The notes: generated by a model from the sequence alone, not told the origin. A stretch of DNA of 64,000 bases from Gyromitra esculenta (GCA_038503075.1 JBCAML010000001.1:2728001-2792000); one strand, 5' to 3'. Shown: positions 22,917-35,590, numbered from the stretch's first letter. Translations and numbers: made by a program.

Positions 22917-25900
22917 ATGCCTGCCCAAAAATCGAAGGCCCCTGAGGAGCCCATCCCGCTCCCCGCTCAACTTCCAGCCATTCCAGTCCCAGTGACCCAA
23001 TTTCTGAAATATGTTGAGCAGAACCCAGGCGTGCCTGTTCGTAAGCTCATGGGCCCATTCCTGGAGTACGAGTCTGTGCTTCGTGCCTACTTTGCCCAGG
23101 ACCCTGAACACGAGTTTGTTCAAGGACATGTCAACCTTATTTCCCTGTTCGACGACAGCAATGCAGATTTGCTGAAGATCCGTGCGAGGAACTTGGCGGA
23201 AGAAAGTCAAGAAGAACAGGATAAGTAAGTCTAGCATGATCCCTGTGCTCGGAATTATTAATTGACATGGCGGGATTGATAGATATATCATGTCACTGGA
23301 TGACGAGGAGAGAAAGGCTAGCGGAGACCGTATCTTGGTCAAGTCTTTGGAAGAGTTTAGGAGCAATTTCGGCATCTTCAGCGAAGGATCATTGACAAAC
23401 CTTGGTATGCATCATTATCCCCAATATCGGTTTGAGGAAACAGCGTCTCACGAAATTGTGAGAAAAATATAGACTGGAGTAATGTCATTGCTGCTGGTTC
23501 ATCTGTTATGACTCCGTTGCTCAAAGTTCCCGATGGACATGGCAAGAATAAGAAGGCAATCCGTGAATATTACCATGAGCAGCTCGCCCCTGCCTCAGAT
23601 ATCGACTTATTCATATATGGCATCGAAGACCCACAAGAGGCCATCAAAAAGATGACCGTCATTGAAGAGACTATCAAGGGCAATCTGCTCTGGGAAACAA
23701 CAACTATCCGTACCCGTAACACGGTAACTATAGTATCTCAATACCCCAATAGGCACGTTCAGATTGTACTCCGCCTCTACAAATCTCCCTCGCAGATTCT
23801 CACTGGCTTTGATGTCCCCTGCTCCTGCTTTGCGTACGATGGCCAAAAAGTGCTGTCCAACCCCCGCGCCATCGCAGCATGCATGTCCCAATGCAATGAT
23901 ATAGACCTTACTCGGCGCTCTCCATCTTACGAGAACAGACTCTCTAAATACTCTCACCGTGGCTTTGAGGTCTACTGCGACTTCCTCGACCGTTCTCGAA
24001 TCGACCCATCTATCTATGAGCGTTCCTTCGGACGCACCGTCGGTCTCGCACGTCTTCTTGTCCTAGAGGCCTTACCGAAACCAGAGGACAGAGATAACTA
24101 CGTCGAGCAACGTCGCCGCGAGATGGGACGTCCAAGACGCACTGTCACCAATACCCGGGTTAAGGACAGCAGAGACATCAAATCACGTGTAACTGATGAA
24201 GTCGCTGAATGGGATTTCGAAGACGTATCTGGATACCAGAAGTTCTCGATTCCGTACGGGCCAGAGTATAACGCGAAGCGTCTCGAGAAACTATTCTTCA
24301 AAAAAGATCTCCTACTCAATGCAGAATGGAATCCAATGAACCAGCCACCGAACCGAACTGTCGGACTGCATCGTCACCCGGTATTCTTTGGAAATGTGGA
24401 GGACGTGGTTGTTGACTGCTGTGGGTTTTGTCCTGAGCCGTTGAATGAGGAGGAGAAAAAGGTGTTTGAGGAGGAAGATAAAATTTATGTTTCTGGTTCC
24501 ATCACTTTCTTAAGTGACGACCCTGGCAGACAGGAGATTGGAAGCTTCTATCCACTTGGTCCAGAGGACTATACCGATATGGCTTATGTGGGCTCTACGG
24601 GACAACTCTGCGAAGCCATCGTCGATAATGATGTCGAGTATGTGAAGAAGTGGTGTGCACAGGAGGATGTCGATATCAACCGCCGTGACTTCTGTGGACG
24701 CACACCGCTTCAATTGGCATGCATGAGTACGAGCACCGAATTAGAGGTTGTAGAAACTCTTGTTAACGCTGGAGCGAGACTTGTTGCAAGGATGCAGGAT
24801 GGAAGGACGGCATTACATTTGGCGGCTGCAAGAGGACGCGCAGATATGGTCAGAGTGTTGCTGGAGAAGAGTGCAGCGAATGAATACGAAAGGGATGAGA
24901 AAGAAGAGATGAAAAAGGTAGCTGATAAAGCGACTGGAAAGGAAAAGAAGTCCTTGAAGGAGATGAAACAGGACGAGGATATGAAAGATCGAGACGAGGG
25001 CGGTTCCGAAGGTGAAAGCGAGGAAAGTTATGATAATATGTCTGATGCGGAAACTGGAAAAGCTCCAACGACTACAACTGAAGGTTTTGTCAAGATTATG
25101 GCTAAAACGAGCTTGGAAGAGAGTGTCCTTGATCAGGTTGAAGAAGAGGATGATGATATTTACGACGTCAACATTGTTGACTGGGAGTGAGTGACACCTC
25201 GCGAACTTAGATCCCCTTCGATGAGAACGCAATTTACTGACCTTATTATAGCAATGCCATGTCGCCCCTTCATCATGCAATTGCCAATGGCCGCGATGAT
25301 GCCGTCGATGCCCTCGTTTCCGGGTTTGGCGCTGACGTCCTCCTCCCAATGAAGATCTTCACCAATTATTACAGCGACAAGCGTCCCACAGACGCTATCC
25401 TGAATCTTGTGTTGGCGCTGAAGTTGAAGGAGATCGAGAAGAAGGCTAGCATGACGGAGACGTTGCTGAAACTGGGAGCAAGTAGTGCACAAGCCAATGT
25501 TTTCTGCACTACGAGTGCGTTTCATTATGTCGTATTGGAAGGTTGCATGGAAGTACTTGAAAAGATGTTTGAGCTCGACGGGCCCAGCGCTACGAGTGTT
25601 ATCAACAGTATTGGGAACGCCCAAAACTCTTCTTGGGCTACGAACGCGACGCCTTTGATTTCTGCGTAAGACTTAATTCCACACTCGTGCTGCTCTTTGG
25701 TGCCACTAACACTTCGGTAGGCTCACGCATCAGAAGAATCTTGTAAACTATATCCTTGATCACGGAGCCAGGGCCATAGTCACCCTCGAGGACTACATTC
25801 ACAGCTTGCCTAACCAAACTCTCCAAGAGCAGTCCGCCGATAACCAGAGGAAGGCTTTCAACCAGAACTGCATACAGCCCGTCGAGGTCGCTTTAATGTT

Positions 25901-28793
25901 TGAGCATGACATTGAAACCGTTCTGCGACTCATCAAGCTCGGAGCTGATCCATCTACAGTTACGCAAGATACGTGGTGTCGCGCAGACTACAAGGGAGAG
26001 TTGCCTATAGCTGGGAATACATTGCTGGATAAGCTTCGAGAGAAGATCAGGGTATGCAAAAAGTTCCTAGAAGATACGGAGAAGGAGGGGAAGAAGATCA
26101 CAGAGGAGAGAGAGATTAAAGAGCGCGTGATTTTTGGCCTTGAAGTTCTGGAAGAGTTTGAGAAGGGGAGTTACCAACGCTTCTGCGCAGAGCAGCAACT
26201 CGAGCTAGCGAATAAAGCTCGGAGGAGACACAATAGGAAAAAAGAACAGCCGGTCGACGAGATGCCAGTATTTGCGACACAGAAAAAGAAGGCTGCTGTG
26301 GAGAAACTCCTCAAGACCCTTGTGGAGACAGAAAAGGCGCTTGTGGAAGCCGGTGCAAAGACGTATTTCGAGTTGTTCCCAGCTAGGCATGAAGAAGTCT
26401 TAAAGCAAGAGGCAGAACAAAGGGCTAGGCAATTACAATACACGATACCGTCACCTATTCCCCCTGTAGTCGAGAAGAAGGAAGATACAGACCACATTTT
26501 CAAAATCACTCATAACTTTAAAATGCCATACCTAGGGGAGGGTGACGTCAATAGAGGATACCTTCAACTCTTTGAAGCCATCTGGCGCGGTACTCCCGAA
26601 GACGCAAATCTCGTCAAGAAGCTTACCCTCGGCCCATCTGGGGAAGGAGATGATAAGCTGCCTGCGCTCAGGGTTTCGGCCCAGGATTCTTTTGGTTATA
26701 CTACTTTATGGCTAGCACTCTACAGGAGGAACTGGGATATGGCAAAGCTCATCTTGGCTATCGTGCAAGAGCAGTACGAGTCAGGAGATGATTCCACAGA
26801 GAAACGATACGTGTTGCAGCTAGGAGGTAGCTCTGATTGTGATTCAGAGGACTCGCATGACAAGATTCAAATACAGGTTGTTGATACGGCGTTTACAGTA
26901 GAGAACATGGGCGTCAAACGAGAATTAACCAAGTGCAATGTATCACCTTATGTAAGTCTTCCAAAAAAATCTATTCTGATGGAGCGTTTGCTAGCGCAAT
27001 TGCTAATTTAAGCGATAGGAATTCTTGTCCAGAACAATGACTCCAGCAACCCTGCTCAGAAGAAATCAATACAAGAAGCTGGTTCAAACTGGGCAGTTAG
27101 GGGTAGGTTTTACACATCCCTTATTTTTTATTCGCTATGCTGACTCCCAGCTTAGCACAGTTTTAGCTGGACTCCTGTCTCTTACGCAATCTACAAAAAT
27201 GATCTGGAACTCTTTCGCTTCGTCCTTGCTCTTGCTGCAGAAACAAAAGAAGATGGTGGTCGTACTTTTGTTGACTCTAACCTTCGACTCGTCTTGACAT
27301 TAGGTCGTATCGAGATTCTTGAGGAGATTATGAAAACCATGCCCTTTGGCATTCCGTTCGCAGAACTAGAGGAAGCGGATGAGGAGTTCCAGATGCAGAA
27401 GCCAAAGTATTACCAAGGATTGACCGTATACGGAACCAAACGGAAGGATTGGACATCGAGCTCTTATCCGGCATACGGGAGAGAGAGTGATAAGTCACAG
27501 AAGCCAATTCAGGTCGCAGTATATTTTGGCCAACTAGATTCTATCAAGTGGTTGCTGTCCGAAAGACCATTTGAATGTCTCAAAGTATACTTAGAAGCAA
27601 ACCCAGACGGCATGCGGACGAAGATTTTGAAGAAACAAGGCGAAAGACTGGGATTCTTGCTTCAGAAAGGGCTTGGCGTGGAGACAACTCTTCTTCCTTA
27701 TCTTGCTATTAAAGGCTGGTCCGAGAAATATCCAATGGAGACGCTCCGCTTCCTTCTCTCTCGGCCTGGCGCAATCGAGGCGAGAACTAATCTATCCATG
27801 AATCTCCCGCTTTACGCGATCGAGCAAGCTAGTATTAACAAAACCAAGATTGCGGTGGTTGAAGAACTTCTTAAGCCTGAATACGAGGCCGATTTCTCTG
27901 CTCGAGATAGTGAAGGACGAAATGTCGTCCATCATGCGCTAGCCCATAATTCCGGGGCGGGTACTGATGTTAAGCACCTTAAGAGGGTGTTGAGTTTGAT
28001 ACCACAAGATGCTCTGGAGGTAGCGTGGACGCAACGGATGCTGAAAACTTCACAGACACCACTAGCCTACTGGTTGAACGCCCAAAACACCAATGGGGGA
28101 AGCGTGCATATTCCAACTCTCAGGTTAATCTTGAAGTACAGTAAGGGGAGAGAGCTTGGGATTGCGAATAGTGAAGGGAATTTGCCAATTCATTTTGTTC
28201 GTGCCTCCCTCCACCACGCTTTTTATATACGAGTGAAAAGCATGACCTTAACTGACAAGTCGAAATAGCTCTACCAAAATAGTAAAGATGGCGCAGCACG
28301 TATCATTACAGAAATGGCGCCACAATATATCCATTTCGAGAATGCAAATGGCCGTACACCTATCGAAATTGCCACCTCGCGCTATTTATTAAGCATCTGC
28401 GAGAACCCTCCAGCGCCACCTGGTGCCAGTTATGGCAAGATCAACTACAGATCTGATGTTGATCGAAGTATAACGGAATTTTACCATCTGATAGACAAAC
28501 TCCCAAGCGCTACAGCTATCGAAGATCGGGACGTCAATATCGATACTGATACAAACAAGATGGAGGTCGATGGAGAGGAGGGAGAAGAGCCAGTAGATGG
28601 CGTTACATGGGAGTATGATTGGTCGGACGTGACGGATATGTATCGGTTCGCAGTCTTAGCCGAGGAGAAATATCCAGGCAAGAGGAAATTGGTGAGCTTG
28701 GCAGATGCAAATGAGTTGGCGAAGCGGATTACGAGCGGTGCGAATTATGTTCCCTCGTATTTCAATGGCGGAGATATTTTGAGCTTGTGGTAG
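22917..28793 (+). CDS. Ankyrin-repeat protein with nucleotidyltransferase-like N-terminal domain
   Basis: Eight exons (22917-23224, 23283-23404, 23473-25186, 25252-25665, 25721-26951, 27019-27102, 27156-28196, 28269-28793) keep one frame and give 1812 residues. Residues ~144-300 carry a Pol-beta-superfamily pattern: AAGSS (152-154), an acidic pair in SDIDLFIYG (Asp186, Asp188) and a third Asp in GFDVPCSCFAYDG (Asp257). The block RRSPSYENRLSKYSHRGFEVYC follows, as in a family seen beside ankyrin repeats in fungi and amoebae. Ankyrin repeats are clear near residues 510-600 (GRTPLQLACMS, GRTALHLAAARGRADMVRVLLE) and recur later (MSPLHHAIANGRDDAVDALV, WTPVSYAIYKNDLELFRFVL, GNLPIHF). A charged linker separates them. 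No signal or membrane segment. Substrate unknown. The junctions around 27019-27156 and the GTTCGT donor at 28197 are less certain. Confidence 0.85.
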
Positions 28794-29640
28794 TCACATA
28801 CGAGTGAACAGCATTTGGTGACTTATGCTTGCCTTAAAGTAAAGTCAGAGATACGGCAAATATGGAATTGTTTTTCTTGCTTGTTTTTAGGGAGGTGGAG
28901 GATTCTCAGCTCAATGTATATCGTTTGCACGCCGAAAACTATATCATGGCGCAATTTTCGCATGAGCAATGTGATTCAATCGTAATTGTGCGGGAAACGT
29001 CTGCTATAACCTTTCTAAAAATCCCTCCCCCCTGTTATAAGTTGTAGGCCTGACTATATGCCTTTTTAATACTTTTAACGAGGGAGTAGAGATAGCTGCT
29101 GATACGATACCTAGCGCTATGTAAATGGGAATGTATGGTGTATAAGAATATTAATATTCCTAAGTTAGTCATTTCATGGACTAAGCGACTTGTTTGAGTC
29201 CAATCGTAGCCAGCCTTACGCGCGGTTAGGGTAAATTTTGGGGTATATAAGCTCCCATCAATAAAATCACAGCTGATTTTAGCCCATAACTCTCAGGTGA
29301 CCAATATTGTTGAAGTTGAAACATATCGCAGTCGCAATATTATCTAGTGTTTCCGCCGTGTGACACCAGTTAGTTCATAAGACACGTGGGCCATGGGGCC
29401 TATTACTTATAATAGGCAACTCTAAGCGATATCGATAGTCAAGCCAACTCAGTTTTGCTTAGTAGTAGTAGTAGTAGAATTCATTTACGCACTCAGTTTT
29501 GCTTATATTACCAGGCCATCAAAATAAGTATTAAGTACTACCCCGTCCGTATCTTAGAAAATGTCACTCAGCTATTTGGTAATGAGGGTAGTAGGGATAG
29601 CTAATTTTTACCGCATTTGATGCTAATATCGTCGTTTACT
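28794..29640. other. Intergenic AT-rich region
   Basis: Downstream of the ankyrin gene. It contains a TAG trinucleotide run at about 29461-29476 flanked by two copies of CTCAGTTTTGCTTA (about 29448 and 29491). No gene is supported. Confidence 0.45.
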
Positions 29641-29642
29641 CA

Positions 29643-30016
29643 ACACTGCTCGGAACAACATTTCCACTGCTGGAAAACCACCCCCTGTAGTGCCTGTTAC
29701 GGAAACCGATGAGACAATACAAGCGGCAAAAAGGGCAAAGGAGAGACATGGCAAATGGGAAAGGGCTGTGAAGGGATTCTATGAGGCACAGGGTCAGAAC
29801 TATGAGGAGTATGAGGGAGTTATTGACATGTGTGAGTATATAGGGGCATGGCCAATAGGGGAAAGGGGTGAAGAGGTGACAAAGTATGATTTTTGGGGGT
29901 GGGCGTGTGTGAGGAACTATGGTGAGAAAGGGGATAAAGTGTAGGGGAAGAAATGGTTGAAACAGGCTGAAAGGACGAAGAAGAGAAAGTTAGTGAATGC
30001 GGTATATGGGGTTTAA
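29643..30016 (+). pseudogene. Decayed coding fragment, unknown family
   Basis: An open frame without an ATG reads protein-like for about 100 residues (AAKRAKERHGKWERAVKGFY, DMCEYIGAWPIGERGEEV, YDFWGWACVRNYGEKGDKV). It is cut by a TAG at 29942-29944 and then continues in the same frame to a TAA at 30014-30016 (KWLKQAERTKKRKLVNAVYGV). A stop upstream in frame and the lack of any start or splice-in site suggest a remnant. About 140 bases later there is a run of ATTACTTACTTACTTACTTA, which could be the tail of a non-LTR retrotransposon; I could not recognise the protein as a retroelement product. Confidence 0.35.
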
Positions 30017-30164
30017 ATTGTTTTGTGTTTACCATTTTGGGCGGAGAAAGTGGACGCCCAGCATTGCGGAAATGCCGAGCTAGATTGTTGTTTGTGTTTG
30101 TTTTTGTTATTTAGTACTGTTTATTAGTGCAGTCGCCGTAACCCAAGGGGTAGATGCGTAAATG

Positions 30165-30189
30165 AATATTACTTACTTACTTACTTAAT
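30165..30189. repeat. ACTT tetranucleotide repeat
   Basis: A short run of four to five TACT units. It may be the end of the decayed element to its left or a plain microsatellite. Confidence 0.4.
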
Positions 30190-30781
30190 AACGTCGTCTC
30201 AATAGTAATAGTAATTGTAATAACATTATGTACATAAAAGCCAGCTTCGTCTTCGTTAACTTTGACTTACAATTAGGCTACCACACTATTGACTTAACAA
30301 CACAGTACATGTGCATGCTATCATAAACTGGTACTTTATAACTACACATTTGCATGTAGAAATATAGAGAGATAGTAATGTGAAAATACGTATAAGCTGC
30401 CCCGTTCCACTAACAATAGAAATAGTACAATAATCAAGGGTAGTAAGTTCTTCAGAATATCTAATACCCCAGGGAACTTAAAATCGCTATCAATAAGCAC
30501 AAATAAAGTGGCTACTGTAGCCGTGATTCTACTAGTTATGTGATATATGTGCCGGAACCTTCTCCGGATACTCAGTTTTCTGCAGGGGGCAGCGATTGAC
30601 AGTGGAAGAGCTAAAAGATCTATTGGTAAATCTCTAGTAAGGTAAAAGAAGGCTAAGAACTTACCAGGAATATGTTCAGTATTTACAACACTATCGATAA
30701 GAGAGCTAACTCTAGGTATTACCACCTCAGATATGTACTTACTGTTAGAATTAACGTTAGCTCTGCATCCAAGTTTACTAA
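30190..30781. other. 3' flank of the NB-ARC gene
   Basis: AT-rich. A minus-strand open frame (30342-30725, hydrophobic) begins at a GTG and contains a GTAAGT splice-like site; I do not support it as a gene. Confidence 0.4.
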
Positions 30782-33700
30782 TTAAGATTCACTGGCATTA
30801 TACCCGCCTCTGGAAAACCCGTCCTCTTCTGGTTTGTGATTGGGATGGGATTCCAGGAACTCGACGTTGGTAGAAAGACGTAGTATCAGTTTATGCGAGC
30901 TTGTGAAACGCTTCTTTCGGGTTTCAAGGGCCTCTTTAAGGAGTTTTAGTCCTGGTTCTCTCTGACCCATGTTGACAAATGCAATACCGAGATTATTCAT
31001 AGTCGTAGCGGTAGTTGGATGACTCTCGCCGTAGGATTTTCTGAACGACTCCAAAGCAATTTGATAAAAGTGCACGGCATCGGCGAAACGATTGTGCCGA
31101 CAGTGGAAATTACCAGTTTTATGGTAAGCTAGGGCCGTAAGGGGGTTATCAAGCCCCATCTTCTCTTCTAACATATTTCGTGCCTTCTTATATGCCTCTT
31201 CTGCTTCAGTCACTTTGCCTGTTGCGTTAAGGATATCTGCTCTCTGGACGGTAACGACTCCAACACCACAGCCATTTGGACTGAATCTATCCTTCACATG
31301 CTTTAGAGCTAGGAGGTTATATTTTCTTGCCTCACTGAAATTCTCGAGGTCTAGTAAGATCCAACACAGAGTAAGCTCAATCCATGCAAGGGTCTGCCTG
31401 TTTGGAAATACAGAGGCATATTCATTGTTGGCCAACACAAGGCCTGCCTTGCATAAGGCCAAGGGTTCCTCCAGGCGCTCCTTTACCTCTTCAGTGAGGA
31501 TAGGGATCAGAGCCGGGCCCATACTGCTGTGGATTGGGGGTTCGTATATGTCACCCAGAATATTTTCTCTGATCTGGCAATGGGTTGCTGTGACAAGATA
31601 ATTTCGCGCTATGAACAGCGCAAAAATGAGTTCGTTATTTTGAGGATCAATTCGTAGCTCATTTTGGTAGATGTTGATGGCCTTCTGATGGTACAATCGA
31701 GCTTCATCGAATTTTGCATCGAATGCGTGTATCCGACCGAAGTTACAGTAAGCCCATGCCGTGAGAACATGCCCGTGACCAAGAGCGGACTCGAAAAGAC
31801 CGACCGATGTCGAGCCCAGGCTTTTGGCATTGACTAAGTCCCCACGCCGCATGAAGTTCCATGCTAAATTCATCTGGATATGGGGAACAACGTGTCTCTC
31901 TTCCGTCCACTTCATGTCTAGCGACATTTGCAGTAGCTTTTCTCCCTGTCTATTGTCAATCTCCAGAAGATAAAGTGCAGCTCGCTGCAGCAAACTGCCA
32001 AACCTGTTAATCTTCTCACCCCGCAGATAACACTCATAATTCTTGACTAGCGATAAGACATGAGATATCAATTTTTGGCATTCACCAACATGCTGCACAA
32101 CCCCCGGAAAGATTGCTCCTTCTGAAGCATAAGGCTGTGGAAATCTGGACTCTAATAAGGCTGCTATTGAACTGAACGTTTTGATTCGCTCTTCGTGCGT
32201 CATGGTAAGGATTTCTGCCACCTGAACCATCCTGTTGACAAAAAGTGTGTCACCTAAGGTGGAGGAGGTAACACGACAGGACCTTGTCAATTCGTGAATA
32301 GCAGCTTGGTAACTAAGTAATAGTGCATTAGTAACATAATTAAATGGTAAATTTCCATTACCCCTATTCACTCACGTTACATCGGTAGGAAACAGCATTT
32401 CCCCATCCGGAAAAGATTTAACATCTCGAAAGAAATCCTTTTGGATTCCATCATGATCGGTCCAAGCCAGAAGCCGCAGTGCGTAATCCCCTCTCTGATC
32501 AGTGCCTCTTAGTTTTTCGTATGGAGTTTCCCATGTCCTTCCAAGTACTGATATCTGAGCCCTATCGATCTCGAGAAGGAGTTTATTCTGTGTCGGATCT
32601 CGATATTGTAAGAGGAGGTCTTTTATAGGCCTCCCGGCCTCGAGCGCCGCTGCTGCATGGTAAAGAGCGATAGGTAGAGCCCCAATTTCGCGTACAAGAT
32701 CTATCGCCGTATAATTACCTCCTTCATCTAGTTCTGGCCATGTAGTATGCTCTTTATGAACCAGAGTTTTTAAGAAATGAATTCCTTCTCCCACCGACAG
32801 TTCACTAACAAGTATCTTGTGACCCGAGAACTTTTCCGGGGCAAGGCAGTCTCGTGTGGTTATAATAACATGGCCATTTCCACCGAATGGCCAGTATTCG
32901 TTGATAAGGTCGATATCATCCGCATTGTCAAAGATAAGGAGCCAAGTAGAGGCTGTTGTCGAAAGCCGCACCTTTACCTCGTTGATCATCCACGCTTTAT
33001 CGGCACAGCATTCGTTCGAAATTCCCAGTTTCGTTGCTATGGCACGAAAGCTCGAATAGAGCTTCTGTGCGGTATCTGCTGCCATCCAAAGAACCCAGTG
33101 AAATCTAGGACGTTGGGTATGTGTGTATTCCTGGGCGATCCTACTCTTTCCAACACCAGCTGCTCCATAGAGCCATGCTACCCGAAGAGCAGAACCCGGA
33201 CCAGTTGATCTATCGAAAAAAGTTTCTAGATTCTCCAGAATGACATTTCGGCCGATGAAGTCTTGACGCTGGATGTCAGGGACCAGGAAAATATGTTGGT
33301 TTCTTGACTCGTCTCTCCCACGCTGGTATATGGCTATCGAAGCAAGTCTTACCTCAGCATCCAGATGCTTGAGATTGGTTTTCAGACTCTTGATAACCGC
33401 ATCGCAGAATTGTTCAAAGTTTTGGGTCGGTCTCATGATCCGTTTCACTGTAGTATATATTAGTATGATAAACTGTTGAGAACCAGGCATCAGACCATAG
33501 GCAACGGAATTATAGATAGACCTACATAAATTCTCTTTCCGTATATGTTGCACAACTCGGAGATAGAATGAAAAAATATCACCGTACGCTGCTTCTAAGG
33601 CCTCAAGCACCTTAGGTTGGCCTGGGAGTGCCTCTTCTGTCCGCTGTAGCCTATTTAAAATCTTTGAGAGTTTCAATAATTGACCCGCGGCAGATTCTAT

Positions 33701-34170
33701 CCTCTCAAGAGCAAAATTCCCCATCTAAGTGAATAATAATAAACGTTAAACTCTCTCCGAAGACTAAGTGAGGAGAGTAACTGCATACTTGAAAAGCTAT
33801 CTGTATTATGCGGAAAGCTATTGTGGCGCATCTTTCAGCATTAGAAAACACACCCAATGCCCTGGAAAAGCTATCTATAGTCCTGAGAAAGGGCTGTAGT
33901 TTGAGGATGACTTTTGAGAGTTTTGAAGAACGGTGGTCTCTGAAAAGAGCTTTGATTTCGTTTTGCACGTTTCCGATATCCATATTCTCTAATATTCGCA
34001 TTTGTTGCTGGTTCAGCTCGCTCTTGGCCTCCTCGAGAAATTTTTCCCGAACTCTTTCCCATCCAGATCTCAAACGTATAATCAATACTCTGGAACGTAT
34101 AACGGATAGTTTTGGCTACTTACTGCTTCGTTATGCTCAAGTCTAAAGCGCCGGAAAGAGGTTGTGTCAT
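30782..34170 (-). CDS. NB-ARC/TPR STAND receptor (fungal NLR type)
   Basis: Four minus-strand exons (34170-34124, 34089-33789, 33724-32376, 32312-30782) encode 1075 residues. Exon 1 is only 47 bases; its ATG was chosen because joining with GTAAGT/CAG continues the frame into VLIIRLRSGW. The helical N-terminal ~250 residues resemble the prepore-like N-terminal domains of fungal STAND proteins (Goodbye or DUF7708 type), without certainty. The NB-ARC core is complete: Walker A GAAGVGKS (residues 303-310), Walker B WLLIFDNADD, sensor HVIITTRD and GALPIAL in place of GLPLA. From residue ~566 on, kinesin-light-chain-type TPRs follow (ALAYHKTGNFHCRHNRFADAVHFY, TATTMNNLGIAFVNMGQ). In such proteins TPRs sense a ligand, the ATPase oligomerises and the N-terminus signals, as in heterokaryon incompatibility. 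The open frame seems to stop at 32372, but that TGA is inside a GTGAGT intron, so the gene is intact. Confidence 0.9.
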
Positions 34171-34341
34171 TATAGCTGGATCTGGAACTTGCAGAACTAG
34201 TAGTAGCACGGATAGAAAAATATATATTAATATGCGGAGAGTTGTGGAGCCAAACCCCATAGTAGGAGGCTCTTTGAAGAAGATATATGCAGAACATTGA
34301 TATCACGTTTTAGGTGTTTTCTGAATTTCAGCCCCCCATAA

Positions 34342-34488
34342 GGTGACTCGCAACGCACCATCTGCGGCCTCGAAGCCGACTATGCCCAGGAACTCACTGC
34401 CAGAAGGTCGGATCCCAAAACCTGTTCGACCCACCTTGTTGAATGGAACCCTTCGCAAGGCTACACGGCAGACTATTATGCTACTTAA
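34342..34488 (+). pseudogene. Orphan terminal-exon-like fragment
   Basis: A 48-residue open stretch ending in TAA reads like the C-terminus of a real protein (TICGLEADYAQELTARRSD, HLVEWNPSQGYTADYYAT) with GC-richer codons than its surroundings. It follows a stop codon immediately, and upstream lies the NB-ARC gene on the other strand, so no body of the gene is left. It may be a truncated remnant. I do not recognise the family. Confidence 0.3.
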
Positions 34489-35330
34489 TTCACCATCATA
34501 GCTACTTAAATAGGTATCAAAGACATAGCGACATCGTTATTTAAAATCGCACCAAGGCAGCCAACAAATCTGTCAAATACCAGACGAAATTTCTGCCGAA
34601 CTATAGCTATAGGGCTATACTTTTCAACATTATAAAAGCATAGCGGCTGTTAAATCCGAGCCATGAGCCATTTCAGGATAGTAGGTACCGTAGGGGAATA
34701 CGCACAAGCCGAGCAGTTCATACTTGATCACGCCAGCCCACTCACCGGAAAGGCTCCCCTCGGAGAAGGTAAATTGGAATGGACAAAAGCCAATGCATGC
34801 ATCACCAGGCCAGGCGGCTTGAAAATTTCCTGTCAGAATCAAGATTCAAGGCTACTATCTCACAAAAAGCTGTGGCTTGTGCCTCTAGAGTAGAGGCAAG
34901 CTCCCGAGAACTTCAAAGCTTGAATTTGCATGAAAATCACGTTTTATACAGCAGTTTTTTTACCATAGAATAGACTATGTATCTAGGTTGACCATTGCTC
35001 TCCGCAAACTCTGACGCCAGACCCTAGCACCGACTAACTTTGGTACTGATTGTTTCACACGTACATACACCTTCTAGAAGACCGACTCAACCCCCCCAGA
35101 AGGCTCTTTATGTTTGACCACCAAATAGAAAGATATTGCCTAGTTTTTCGGTTGCACAGGATCCTATCATCGCTTTCATTTATGATATAAGTTTTTCGCC
35201 TCACATTTCAACAGATGTGAGACAAGGCAAGGCGAGGCTTGGGCTGTGATGCACACAATAGAGCCTCATTGTCCGGGCCATATCACTCAAACCGGACGCA
35301 TTAGGTAGTCTCTACCCTTACTGCATACTA
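34489..35330. other. Gene-poor stretch
   Basis: Nothing I can support as a gene. Open frames at 34630-34893 on both strands overlap each other and have no domain. Confidence 0.4.
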
Positions 35331-35489
35331 TACTCGATCAGCCAAATGCTAGGACGGTCCAAATGCTAGGAGGGTCGGTTGTATTTCTCATTGGGCAAAA
35401 TTTGGTTACCCTACTAGATATAAGCAAGTTTTCTTACCAGAAACCGTGTTCTGATATTTGGACCGCCCTGGTATTTGGCTGATCGGGAA
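35331..35489. mobile_element. Small TA-flanked inverted-repeat element (MITE)
   Basis: About 159 bases with inverted ends of ~40 bases at roughly 80 percent identity; both ends contain CGATCAGCCAAAT and CGGTCCAAAT. TA lies on each side (35329-35330 and 35490-35491). The TA duplication and size fit a non-autonomous Tc1/mariner-type element. It encodes no protein. Confidence 0.65.
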
Positions 35490-35590
35490 TAGTATTTAAG
35501 GAGAATATCAACTATATCTCTTAGCGCGAAGATCCTTATATCACATCGGACCTATCAACTACACTTTATTTCACAATAGCAAAGACCAGT

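Noticed and set aside
30342..30725. Hydrophobic 127-residue open frame on the minus strand after the NB-ARC gene
   Set aside because: It starts at GTG, has no domain, and contains splice-like sites that give no better protein. AT-rich DNA easily yields hydrophobic frames.
32777..33479. Plus-strand open frames opposite the NB-ARC domain
   Set aside because: Antisense shadows of a well-supported gene.
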